Positions 26,425 to 34,878 of a DNA stretch of 64,000 nucleotides are shown here, in pieces. How positions within the stretch are numbered: the first letter of the stretch is position 1; each line of letters starts with the position of its first letter. The notes under the pieces were generated by a model. It had not been told where the DNA came from and searched no databases. It saw only the letters and a program-made list of their open reading frames with translations. The position numbers and the translations under genes are program-made. The DNA comes from Streptomyces tendae (GTDB taxonomy: Bacteria; Actinomycetota; Actinomycetes; Streptomycetales; Streptomycetaceae), in the NCBI RefSeq assembly GCF_008632955.1, contig NZ_CP043960.1, positions 124,001 through 188,000 on the forward strand, in the 5' to 3' direction.

Positions 26425-27379
26425 GAGACCAGCGACGTCATCGCCCGCCGCTGGCACTTCGACTTCACCGTCCACTCCGAACGCATCGCCCAGGCGATGG
26501 ACCTGATCTCCTTCGACCCCCGTGAGGCAGCCACATCGCGCTCCCGCCGCATGGGCCCGGCCGCCGCCCGCTCCTACCGCGAGGAGTACGGCCATCTCGA
26601 CGTCCCCGCCGACCACATCACCCCCACTGGCTATAAGCTCGGCACCTTCATCACCACCATGCGCGACGCCCGGACCGGCGGCCGCCTCGAAGCCGACTGG
26701 ATCGCCAAACTCGATGCCCTCGGCATGATCTGGGACAAGCACGACGCCGCTTGGCGTGTGCCCGCCTCGCCGCGGCCGCCGACTACCACCGTGCCCAGGG
26801 CCACCACGCCGGCAAGAACACCCTCGCCCCCGCCCGCGCCGACGCCCTGACCGCCCTCACCGCCGACTGGCGCCTGCCCCACGGCGCGGACTGGCACCGC
26901 AAATACCACCTGCTGCGTGCCCACCTCGCCACCGGCGCTCACCTCGCCACCGGCGCTCACCTCGCCACCGGCGCCCACCTCGCCACCGGCGCCGACCCCG
27001 CCGCCCTGACCCGCGATACCCTCCTGGCCGGGGTGAAGATCGGCTCCTGGCAGACTCTGGCTCCCGGCCAGCAGCAGATGATGGCCACCCTCGGCTTGAC
27101 CGCCGACACCACTCCGCTCGCCCCCGCGCGCCGCTCCCGTCGCAGCTTCGAGGAGACCGTCCAGCTCCTGGAGCTTTTCCTGCACCGCGAGGGCCGCGTT
27201 CCCGCCGCCCGGGAGACGGTCCGCGTCGACGGCGACACCATCAAGATCGGCGCCTGGCTGGCCAAGACCCGCCACCGGCACCGCTCCGGCCAGCTCCCCG
27301 ACCCTCACGTCCGCAGGTCGCCGCCCTCTTCGACGGGGACTGGACGGCCGAGGACGCCGTGCCGGCCGCTCTGGTGTAG
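26425..27379 (+). pseudogene. DEAD/DEAH helicase with helicase-associated repeats, decayed C-terminal part
   Basis: Three frames must be joined. The first reads WHFDFTVHSERIAQAMDLISFDP and SYREEYGHLDVPADH, GYKLGTFITTMRDA, LDALGMIWDKHDAAWR. A shift near 26758 leads into AAADYHRAQGHHA, DALTALTADWRLPHGADWHRKY, VKIGSWQTLAPGQQ, FEETVQLLELFLHREGRVPAARET, DTIKIGAWLAKTRHRHR. A shift near 27315 gives VAALFDGDWTAEDAVPAAL and a stop. These are the helicase-associated repeats of the large telomere-proximal helicases of Streptomyces. The ATPase motor domain is missing and parts of the repeats are deleted. Confidence 0.7.
26922..26993 (+). repeat. Four perfect to near-perfect 18-bp tandem repeats
   Basis: Units start at 26922, 26940, 26958 and 26976; each encodes HLATGA within the helicase pseudogene. 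They differ only at the last base of the last two units. Relatives I recall have a single copy here, so slippage expanded it. Confidence 0.85.
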
Positions 27380-27507
27380 GCCCTGCCCGGCTGATGCAGC
27401 CGCAGGAAAGCCCGAGAGCCGGAGACGAGTCGGCGGCGTTATGACACACCGACCGATGCGGCGGCTTTCATGTGGGGGTAGCGAAACCTGCGGACCCCTC
27501 GTATGAG

Positions 27508-28074
27508 TCAGCCAGGTCGAGGACCGAGATGGAGCGCAGCCAGCCGCGGCAGACGCCGGCGCATCTGCTGGGCATCTCCAAAGTCGAACGACTCACCCAT
27601 ACCCACGCCGTCCTCCCCCTGGGGCGTGGCGTGAGCCCGGGTATAGGCCTCCCGGGCCTCCCAAAAGGCGTCCGAGTCACCGGTCAGTCGCTCATACGCC
27701 GCGCACGATACGAAGTTGAAGCCTTCATCGAAGATGACGTCCTGGTCCCCGGCGGCCGCCGCGATACGCACGGCAGGATGCTCGGCGAGTGTGTCAGGGC
27801 AGGTAGCTGCCCGTTCGTACCAATCACGTCCGAGCGCCACCAGGCCCGCCGTGAAATCGCTGAACCGGTCATCGGAGCAGCCCCCACCGATGAGGTAGGC
27901 GGCCGCCCATACGTCCCAGCGGTAGACCGCATTGCGCAGACAGGAGAAGCGGTCGTCGAAGGCGAGGATCTCTTCTGCGGGCAGGGCCGACAGATGGTCG
28001 AGGACGGCCACATGGAGCGGCTTGTCACTGTCCTCAGCGGTGTCGAGCACACGCCAGAACGCTTCGGTGTCCAT
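27508..28074 (-). CDS. DUF4240 domain-containing protein
   Basis: 188 residues with the DUF4240 pattern: MDTEAFWRVLDTAED at the start, WDVWAAAYLIGGGCSDDRFSDFTAGLVALG in the centre (GGCSDD is the hallmark) and GMGESFDFGDAQQMRRRLPRL near the end. Soluble, all-helical. The family's role is unknown; members are scattered among Streptomyces accessory genes. Monocistronic, convergent with the helicase pseudogene. Confidence 0.8.
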   Translation of the reverse strand: MDTEAFWRVLDTAEDSDKPLHVAVLDHLSALPAEEILAFDDRFSCLRNAVYRWDVWAAAYLIGGGCSDDRFSDFTAGLVALGRDWYERAATCPDTLAEHPAVRIAAAAGDQDVIFDEGFNFVSCAAYERLTGDSDAFWEAREAYTRAHATPQGEDGVGMGESFDFGDAQQMRRRLPRLAALHLGPRPG

Positions 28075-28478
28075 GGCGGGCAGTCTGCCAGGGCGCTATG
28101 ACAACCTCCTCCGCACGGGGGGAGGAGGACAAAACCCAAGCTCAGCTTGTCGTTTAACCGAAGGTGTTCGGCGGGGACGCGGCAACGGTCACCTGGGCGG
28201 TCCAGGACCCGGGCTCCTGGGACGGATCCCAGGCTTTGAGGAAGGACCAGGAACCTGGACGGTGTCAGTCACTCCTCCAACCGGCGTTGCCCCATCGACG
28301 CTGGCCGTCGCAGTCGGCACGCTGGTTCCCGACCAGATCACCACCCTGCGTCTCCGTCTCCGCATGCCCGACGGCCTGCACGTATTGAGTGGTCCCGTCG
28401 CGCCCTGCGGGCCTTCGCGGGTGGACACGATCCCCAGGGCGACTCCCATGCCATCGCGACAGCCCGCTTCCTGCGCAC
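28075..28478. other. Intergenic, nothing recognised
   Basis: About 400 bp without a supportable gene. Short protein-like words occur (LVPDQITTLRLRLRMPDGLHV, about 28325-28388) but no start, stop or family can be tied to them. Confidence 0.35.
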
Positions 28479-28769
28479 ATGGACATAGAGAGCACACACT
28501 GTCTCGACACAGCTGCTGTGCGCTGCTGGATCGCCTTCCAAGCCGGCACTGCTCTGACAAATGATCCCGCCGGGGCCATTGCCAGACTCCGCGCCTTGCG
28601 GGGGCTGGCGCGTGAACTAGACGACCCTGAGGCGGTCGAAGCTCTCACCGGTGCTATCCGGCCCTGTTCTCGTATAGCTACGGCGAACGGACATGTAGTG
28701 CCGATAGTGATGGTTCCGGCTTGGACAACCACTCTTAGAGGGCGTCTGATCTATGTAGCTGATAGTTAG
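28479..28769 (+). CDS. Possible small protein whose 3' end is replaced by an IS
   Basis: From ATG 28479 the frame reads CLDTAAVRCWIAFQAGTAL and IARLRALRGLARELDDPEAVEAL, then runs into the left end of the insertion sequence at 28738. If both IS copies and the duplicated TTA are removed, the codons become ACT-CTT-AGG-TGA, so the original ended in TTTLR and its TGA overlapped the ATG at 30529. There is no good ribosome site, so it may itself be a fragment. Confidence 0.35.
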   Translation: MDIESTHCLDTAAVRCWIAFQAGTALTNDPAGAIARLRALRGLARELDDPEAVEALTGAIRPCSRIATANGHVVPIVMVPAWTTTLRGRLIYVADS

Positions 28770-29681
28770 GGATGGTTTTGTGACTGCTGGCGTTGGCGGT
28801 CGTTGGGCGGGGTGTGAGTTCGTCGTCCGTACCGCAGTGATGTCTCCGACGCCCGCTGGGCCTTGATCGAACCCGTTTTCGCCGCCTGGAGAGCCAGGAG
28901 AACCGGTCCCGGCACGGCGGCCCGTGTGCACGAGCTGCGGGAGATCGTCAACGCGATCCTCTACGTCACCGCACCGGCATCCCGTGGGAATACCTGCCCC
29001 ACGACTTCCCGCCGTACAAGACCGTCTACGACTACTACGCCAAGTGGGAAGCCGACGGCACCACCCAGCAGGTCCACGACCTGTTACGCGACAAGACCCG
29101 TCGATCCCACGGCCGCAGCGCTCAGCCGACCGCGGCCGTGATCGACGCGCAGAGCGTGAAGACCTCGGCAAACGTCACCGAGACCAGCCAGGGCATCGAC
29201 GCCGGCAAGAAGATAAAAGGACGCAAGCGGCACGTCATCACCGACACCCTCGGCCTGGTCCTGGCCGTGCTGGTCACCGCCGCGAATGTGCACGACACCG
29301 TCGGCGGCAAGCTCCTGCTCGACGACCTGGCCGCCGCCCATCCCTCCGTGGCGAAGGTCTGGGCCGACGGTGGCTACCAAAGCAGCATCTTCAACCACGG
29401 CGCCGGCCTGGGGATCGACGTCGAGGTGGTGCAGCGGCCACGGACGAAGGGGTTCGAACCGTTGCCGAAGCGATGGGTGATCGAGCGGACCTTCGGCTGG
29501 CTGATGCAGCACCGCCGCCTGGCACGGGACTACGAAGCCCTCCCGCAGAGGTCCCGGGCGATGATCCACTGGGCGATGGCTAACAAAATGTCCCGCGAAC
29601 TGACCGGAGAATCCGCACCAACGTGGCGAATCGAAACGGACATCCCACCCACATCCGCGTGAACATTGATCAGATGCTCTC
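28738..29681 (+). mobile_element. IS5-family insertion sequence A (944 bp), TTA target duplication
   Basis: The left end GAGGGCGTCTGATC and right end GATCAGATGCTCTC are inverted repeats (about 16 of 19 matching when extended through ATGT). TTA at 28735-28737 and TTA at 29682-29684 flank it as a 3-bp target duplication. The transposase inside is frameshifted. The right TTA is also the left flank of insertion sequence B. Confidence 0.8.
28818..29662 (+). pseudogene. IS5-family transposase, one-base deletion
   Basis: The frame reads YRSDVSDARWALIEPVFAAW and VHELREIVNAILYV; a missing C near 28972 then shifts it. The next frame gives TGIPWEYLPHDFPPYKTVYDYY, IDAQSVKTSANV, GRKRHVITDTLGLVLAVLVTAANVHD, VWADGGYQS and KRWVIERTFGWLMQHRRLARDYE, i.e. 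the full DDE set. There is no ATG or GTG at the expected N-terminus. The deletion is in the coding body, not at a slippery run, so this copy is probably inactive. Confidence 0.7.
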
Positions 29682-29684
29682 TTA

Positions 29685-30521
29685 CAAGTAATCTCATTTG
29701 GCTGGGTAGGCTGCTGCCGTGGCGGGGATCGTTGAGCGGCTGGTGCCGGATGAGCTGTGGGAGCTGTTCCAGCGAGTGGTGCCGGAGGCGCCGTCGCGGC
29801 CGCAAGGTGGCGGCCGGCGTCGTCATGGCGACCGTGAGGTGCTGGCCGCGATTGTGTTCGTGGCGACCTCGGGCTGCACCTGGCAGCAGCTGCCGACGGC
29901 CTCATTCGGCCCGTCCGGCGCGACGGCCCACCGCCGCTTCACGGAATGGACCAAGGCCCGGGTGTGGGCCAAGCTCCACCGCCTGGTCCTCGACGAACTC
30001 GGCTCCCGCGGCGACCTGGACTGGTCGCGGTGCGCGATCGACTCGGTCAACATGCGGGCTCTGAAAAGGGGGACCTGACGGGTCCGAATCCTGTCGACCG
30101 GGGCAAGTACGGCTCGAAGATCCATCTGATCACCGAGCGGACCGGTCTGCCCCTGTCCGTCGGGATCTCGGGCGCCAACGTCCACGACAGCCAGGCCCTG
30201 GTCCCGCTCGTGAAGGGCATACCCCCGATCCGCTCCCGCCGCGGCCCCCGTCGGCGAAGGCCTGCCAAACTCCACGGCGACAAGGGATACGACTACCGCC
30301 ACCTGCGGCAATGGCTGGCACAGCGGGGCATTCAGCACCGCATCGCGCGCAAGGGCATCGATAACTCACAGCGACTCGGTAGACATCGCTGGACCATCGA
30401 ACGGACCATGGCCTGGCTCGCCGGCTGCCGCCGACTCCACCGCCGCTACGAACGCAAAGCCGAGCACTTCCTCGCCCGCACACTCATCTGCTACCGCCGA
30501 CTCGCCAAATGAGATGACCTG
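29685..30521 (+). mobile_element. IS5-family (IS427-like) insertion sequence B (837 bp), adjacent to A
   Basis: Left end CAAGTAATCTCATTTGGC and the reverse complement of the right end, CAGGTCATCTCATTTGGC, match at 16 of 18 positions. TTA at 29682-29684 and TTA at 30522-30524 flank it. It carries one two-frame transposase and appears complete. Confidence 0.85.
29719..30512 (+). CDS. IS5-family transposase of element B, -1 frameshift product
   Basis: Frame 1 from GTG 29719 (IVERLVPDELWELFQRVVPEAPSRPQGGG; CAIDSVNMRALKRG with the first Asp) ends at 30078. At CTG-AAA-AGG-GGG (about 30061-30072) a -1 slip gives DLTGPNPVDRGKYGSKIHLI, ISGANVHDSQALVPL, GDKGYDYRHLRQWL and RWTIERTMAWLAGCRRLHRRYE, ending at 30512. 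With intact terminal repeats this is likely an active transposase. Confidence 0.8.
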
Positions 30522-30528
30522 TTAGGTG

Positions 30529-30818
30529 ATGTCCCGCAACGACGACCAGCAGCCACCGCATGCCGGCGACGCATGGGTCGACGACATGCGAGCCGACTTC
30601 AAGTCGCTGAACAGCAACAAGATGAGGCGGCTACGGGACGCGCTGCGCAGCTCAGAGAAGCAGCAGAAGGTCGATCTGGTCGTCATCGACGCACGCCAGA
30701 GCGGTACGAGCGAGAAGGACGCCAGAGAAGGGTTCAGGCAGTTCAACAAGCTGGACGAGTGATGCAGCGGGTCATCATCTTCGGCCGCGATTATATCGTG
30801 GACGAAAACGTGGGCTGA
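30529..30818 (+). pseudogene. Possible C-terminal tail of a contact-dependent toxin, frameshifted
   Basis: MSRNDDQQPP, then WVDDMRADFKSLNSNKMRRLRDALRSSEKQQ, VDLVVIDARQSG and DAREGFRQFNKLDE; a one-base deletion near 30760 separates the last piece VMQRVIIFGRDYIVDE. The order hydrophobic-strand-Asp, Gly, helix, basic strand resembles the end of CdiA/Rhs-type nuclease toxins (restriction-endonuclease-like tRNase group). The body of any such toxin is missing. A strong hairpin and then a small acidic protein gene follow, the usual place for the immunity gene. This reading is tentative. Confidence 0.4.
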
Positions 30819-30843
30819 CCTCAGGCTTGGTATCAAACAGCGG

Positions 30844-30884
30844 GAGGCGGGCGCCCGGCGTGAAACTGGCCGGGCGCCCGCCTC
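30844..30884 (+). terminator. 16-bp perfect hairpin
   Basis: GAGGCGGGCGCCCGGC (30844-30859) pairs perfectly with 30869-30884 around a 9-nt loop. No U-tract follows, which is normal for Streptomyces terminators. It separates the toxin-tail remnant from the gene at 30912. Confidence 0.85.
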
Positions 30885-30911
30885 TCTCCTCTGCAACGCA
30901 AGGAAGAACGC

Positions 30912-31337
30912 GTGGGAAAATTCGAGGAACACGGAACCGGTTACAAGGCCGATATCGACATCCGGGTCGGCCCGGCGCATTCCGCTTGGAACTGCCGGGC
31001 GTTCGCAGCGACACTGCGCGCTGATGTGGAGCGCGTCCTGGGCATATCCTTCTCGGTGACCGACGACGGACGGGATCCCACCGGGGGCTACCGCTTCTGG
31101 TTCGAGAACGACGACATGAGTGTGCATGTGATTGTGGACGATCCCGAAGAGGGGTGGCCCCTGGACAAGGTCCCCGCGGCTGCCTTGCCGATCTCCCGGT
31201 CCGAGCAGGTGGCGACCTGGGAACTCGCCGAAAAGCTGTACGACGGACTGAACGCCCTGGACACGTACCTGCTGATCGCGTTGGATCAGTTCGGCACGCC
31301 CGTCGCCGCTAATTTCGGCATCGGCGATGACTGGTGA
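30912..31337 (+). CDS. Hypothetical acidic protein, candidate immunity protein
   Basis: 141 residues from GTG with AAGGAAGAA upstream (30899-30907). Acidic, soluble, beta then helical (YKADIDIRVGPAHSAWNCRAFAATL; GYRFWFENDDMSVHVIVDD; VATWELAEKLYDGLNALDTYLLIALDQFG). No family known to me. Its place just after a toxin-like tail suggests an immunity role (inference). Its TGA overlaps the GTG of the following lipoprotein fragment. Confidence 0.65.
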   Translation: MGKFEEHGTGYKADIDIRVGPAHSAWNCRAFAATLRADVERVLGISFSVTDDGRDPTGGYRFWFENDDMSVHVIVDDPEEGWPLDKVPAAALPISRSEQVATWELAEKLYDGLNALDTYLLIALDQFGTPVAANFGIGDDW

Positions 31338-31500
31338 GTCGCCTTTCACGCGGAGCCGGATGGACGGCTGCCGTCGCCGGGCTGGTGCTTGTCGCCGGCT
31401 GCGGAGACGCCGTTGAACACCCCGCCCGATCCGCCGCCGTGCCCTCGACGCAGGCGCCCTTCGGGCAGGACACCGTACGACAGGAGATGGACCGGCCGGG
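31334..31500 (+). pseudogene. Lipoprotein gene cut after the signal peptide
   Basis: GTG in a GTGA overlap with the gene before it. The protein starts MSRLSRGAGWTAAVAGLVLVAGCGD: basic n-region, hydrophobic core and a lipobox with the modified Cys at residue 23. About 30 residues later the sequence joins an aldo/keto reductase gene in another frame. The mature lipoprotein is lost. Confidence 0.6.
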
Positions 31501-32202
31501 CAGCTCGACAGCAGCCCGGCCAGCATCCGCACTGCCGTGGAGGGCTCGCTCAAGCGGCTGGGCACCGACTACATCGACCTGTACTACCAGCACCGGGTCG
31601 ACCCGAACACGCCCATCGAGGACACGGTGGGGACGCTGGCAGAACTGGTCCAAGAGGGCAAGGTCCGCCACATCGGCCTGTCCGAGGCCGGGCCGGAAAC
31701 GATCCGCCGCGCCCACGCCGTCCACCCCATCGCTGCCGTCCAGTCGGAGTACTCCCTGTGGGCCCGGGAACATGCTGAGGCGCGGGTGCTGCCGCTGCTG
31801 CGGGAACTGAACATCGGGTTCGTGCCCTACTCGCCCCTGGGACGCGGTTTCCTCACCGGACAGATCCGCTCCACGAGCGGCTTCGACGACACCGACCTGC
31901 GCAAGAACAACCCCCGCTTCACCGGCGAGAACTTCCAGCACAACCTGCGCATCGCCGACAAGATCGAAGCCCTCGCAGCCGAGGCGGGTGCCACCCCGGC
32001 GCAGATCGCCCTGGCCTGGCTGCTGGCCCAGGGCAACGATATCGCCCCCATCCCCGGCACCAAGCGCGTGGCACGCGTCGAGGAGAATACCGCCGCTGAC
32101 GCCGTGGAGCTGACCTCAGACCAGCTCAAGAAGCTCAACGATCTCCCCCCAGCCGTCGGCGAGACCCACGACGAAGCGGGCCTGCGCACCCTGGAGCGTT
32201 GA
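31501..32202 (+). pseudogene. Aldo/keto reductase lacking its N-terminal third
   Basis: The sequence begins abruptly at LDSSPASIRTAVEGSLKRLGTDYIDLYYQHR and continues without breaks to the family's end (GKVRHIGLSEAG, VQSEYSLWAREHAE, YSPLGRGFLTGQ, IPGTKRVARVEENTAA, LDDLPP-like tail). About 100 residues, with the catalytic Asp and Tyr, are missing. A GTG at 31537 could start a 221-residue inactive protein. Confidence 0.8.
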
Positions 32203-32289
32203 CCTCGGCCCGGACATGAATACAGGCCACACGCTCGCGAACCACAGGAGCACCGGGCCGTCGACTCCCGATGTCGCTTCGAGGGCCTG

Positions 32290-32884
32290 GTGCCAGCTGC
32301 TCGGGTCGCTGAGACCCGTCCCGCAACTGCTGGTCAGACCTGCGCGGCCGGCCGACCACTCTCGCGACCGCTGGAATCTTGTCCAACAGAGGCAGCAGCT
32401 GCGTGACGTCGCCCGCGGTTTCCGCCGGTCAGCGACACCGCGAGCGGGAGCCCTCGGCCGTCGGTCATGGTGTGGTGTTTGCTGCCCGGCCGTGCGCGGT
32501 CGACCGGGCTGGGACCGCCTATGGGCCCTGCCATGCAGCCCGGACGTGGGAGGAATCGATCACCGCCCGGGACCAGTCCAGCTGGTTCTTCGACCGCAGC
32601 TTGTTCAGCAACAGCTGGTGCAGCAGGTCCCAGACGCCGACCTCGTTCCAGGCCGCCAGCCGGCGCCAGCACGTCATGCCCGAGCCGCACCCGAGTTCCT
32701 ACGGAGGTACTCCCACTGGAGCCGTTATGCAGGACGAACAGGATCCCGCATAGGTGCTGTTCTGCCGGTCCGGCACCCGTGGCCGTCCTCCCACCTGCCT
32801 CGGCGGCGGCTCGGGCAGCAACGCTTCGATGGGCGGCCACAGTTCGTCCGACACGATCCACGGCCGAGATTGACGCTTCCCCAC
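32290..32884 (-). pseudogene. IS5-family transposase remnant
   Basis: The minus strand starts SRPWIVSDELWPPIEALLPEPPP and then needs several shifts to read GILFVLHNGSS, PSPVDRARPGSKHH, LPLAVSLTGGN and LLPLLDKIPAVARVVGRPR. Internal pieces are missing. Confidence 0.7.
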
Positions 32885-33385
32885 GCCTGAGTACTATCCG
32901 CCGCGGTCGACGGCCTTCCTCGGCCCGGTCGTCCCAGCCGACGGCGACCGTTTGCGGCTGGAATCCTCTTCCGCCTGCTGCGGAATCCACGCACGCCTCG
33001 ACGTCCTCGCCCCGGTCGCCTCGACGGTGACGACACCACCAATGGCGACACCAGCCAACCACCGCGCCTGGCGCTCGCCAGGTGGGGGCGGGGCGGGGGC
33101 CTGCCGGAGTCAAGGACTTTCATCCTCCCGTTCGGTGGGGGAGGCCTGCTCTCCGTTCAATCGAGTACCCGCAGTGCTTGGTCGACCGCGGTGCGCAGCC
33201 CTTGCGTGTCGTGCCCTTGAAGGCTTCGTCCACGCGGCAACGCGTTTCCGGGTCGGACGTGCCCAACTCGGTGGCGGTATGGATGACGAAGCAGCCAGGC
33301 AGGCCGGGTCGCCCGCACGACTGCCGCAGCCGCCGGCCACCGAACCCTTGCATGGGGGCCCGGACGGATCACGGGACATGCCGCT
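32885..33385. other. Intergenic, no gene recognised
   Basis: 500 bp between the IS remnant and the GH125 gene. Open frames on both strands are Arg/Pro/Gly-rich with no motif. Confidence 0.4.
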
Positions 33386-34714
33386 CTATGCCGTCCCCGG
33401 CGTTGCGGCCGAGTCCCACAGGGGTCGGGTGCCGAGTCCGGCGACGTCCAGGGCGAGCTCGGCGTACATCGCGTTGGCCCAGGAGAACCATGGGCGGGTG
33501 AACCGGTGGGGGTCGTCCTTGTGGAACGACTCGTGCATGGCGCCCGTACCGGCGTCGGTGGACAGCAGCGTGTGCAGCGCCGTTATGCGCTCTGACATGT
33601 TGTTGCTGGTCAGTCCTTGTACGGCGATGCCGATGGGCCAGATGTGCCCGTCGGGCGTGTGCGGGCTGCCGATGCCTTCGGCCGCTTCTCCTCGGTACCA
33701 GGTGGGATTGGCCGGCGAAAGGGCGAAACGTCTGGTGGCGAGGTAGAGCGGGTCGGTCGAGGCGACGTTGGCGACGAGGGGGAGGGAGAGCAGTCCGGGC
33801 ATGTTGGCGTCGTCCATCAGCAGCGCGTTGCCCTTGCCGTCCACTTCGTATGCGTAGATCGAGCCGAACTCGGGGTGCTGCACGGTGCCGTGCTTCACGG
33901 TGGCCGCTCGCAGTTCCGCGGCCAACTGGGCGGCCTCCTGGGCGAGTTCCGCGTCGTGGACGTGGTGCGCCAGTTCCGCCGTGCCGTCGAGGGCGGCGGC
34001 AGCGCACAGGTTCGCGGGGATGTTGTAGCCGTAGCGGCATGCGTCGTCGCTGGGCCGGAACCCGCTCCAGGTCATCCCGGTCCGGCCGACGGGGGTTCCT
34101 CGTCCTTCGTTCGGGAGGGTGTCGCTCGGCGGGCCACCGTGGCGTACGAAGCGGTAGGCGGACAGGTCCTCGTGGTCCTGCTCCGTGCGCCATACCGCGA
34201 TGGCCGTGCGTGCTGTGTGAAGTGCCTGCGGCAGGTGGTCGGTTCGTCCGCTGGCCGCCCAGAAGCGATGAGCGAGCAGGAGGGGGAAGGCGAGGGAGTC
34301 GACCTCGTACTTCTCCTCCCACACCCAAGGGTCCTCGCACAGGTCGTCGGGGGCATGAGCCTGCCCGGACGGTTCCGCGTTGAAGGCGTTGGCGTAGGGA
34401 TCGTGTGCGATCTGCTGGAACTGGCGGCGCAGCACAGCGAGCACCAGGTCCTGCAGGCCGATGTCGTCCTGAAGCAGCGCCAGGTAGGGCATCATCTGCG
34501 TCGAGGAGTCGCGCAGCCACATGGCGGGGATGTCTCCGGTCACGACGAAGGCGGAGCCGTCGGGCATCGGCCGGATGGTGCGGGCCAAGGTGTCGTCCAG
34601 GCAGCGCACCAGGGTCCGGCCGAAGCGTGGGTCGCCGAGGTCATCGAGTCGGTGGACCGCCCGTTGGACGATCGGGTTGTCCTCGACGGTGGTGGGGAAG
34701 TCCGGATGGCGCAC
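33386..34714 (-). CDS. GH125 exo-alpha-1,6-mannosidase
   Basis: 442 residues with the signatures of glycoside hydrolase family 125 (metal-independent exo-alpha-1,6-mannosidases): GDIPAMWLRDSSTQMMPYL (60-78), WVWEEKYEVDSLAFPLLL, GYNIPANLCAA, YAYEVDGKGNALLMDDANMPGLLSLP, GEAAEGIGSPHTP, MHESFHKDDPHRFTRPWFSWANAMYAEL. No signal peptide, so it acts in the cytoplasm on imported alpha-1,6-linked manno-oligosaccharides. GTG 34714 has AAGGA upstream; an earlier ATG at 34798 would read through a CAGG repeat. It is the last gene of the leftward group, 164 bp after the LacI gene. Confidence 0.9.
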   Translation of the reverse strand: MRHPDFPTTVEDNPIVQRAVHRLDDLGDPRFGRTLVRCLDDTLARTIRPMPDGSAFVVTGDIPAMWLRDSSTQMMPYLALLQDDIGLQDLVLAVLRRQFQQIAHDPYANAFNAEPSGQAHAPDDLCEDPWVWEEKYEVDSLAFPLLLAHRFWAASGRTDHLPQALHTARTAIAVWRTEQDHEDLSAYRFVRHGGPPSDTLPNEGRGTPVGRTGMTWSGFRPSDDACRYGYNIPANLCAAAALDGTAELAHHVHDAELAQEAAQLAAELRAATVKHGTVQHPEFGSIYAYEVDGKGNALLMDDANMPGLLSLPLVANVASTDPLYLATRRFALSPANPTWYRGEAAEGIGSPHTPDGHIWPIGIAVQGLTSNNMSERITALHTLLSTDAGTGAMHESFHKDDPHRFTRPWFSWANAMYAELALDVAGLGTRPLWDSAATPGTA

Positions 34715-34751
34715 GGGGGAGTCCTTCAAAGTTCGACTGGCTATTCGTCGC

Positions 34752-34790
34752 CAGGCAGGCAGGCAGCCAGCCAGGCAAGAAGCAGGCAGG
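34752..34790. repeat. CAGG/CAGC short tandem repeat
   Basis: CAGGCAGGCAGGCAGCCAGC and related tetranucleotide units lie in the gap between the LacI and GH125 genes. The number of units is likely variable; no function is evident. Confidence 0.7.
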
Positions 34791-34878
34791 GACGGCACGG
34801 CGCACCTTCGTTGCGGGACCCGGCGTCCTCGCCAAAGCGGGATGGGGCAACCTGCCGGCCGTGGCGTTCGGTGAAGTG

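Noticed and set aside
26922..26993. CRISPR-like array
   Set aside because: The units are head-to-tail with no spacers and are in frame inside a pseudogene, so this is a tandem repeat.
34752..34790. Possible leader or longer N-terminus of GH125 from ATG 34798
   Set aside because: That extension would translate the CAGG repeat into low-complexity sequence and lacks a ribosome site; GTG 34714 has both site and family start.
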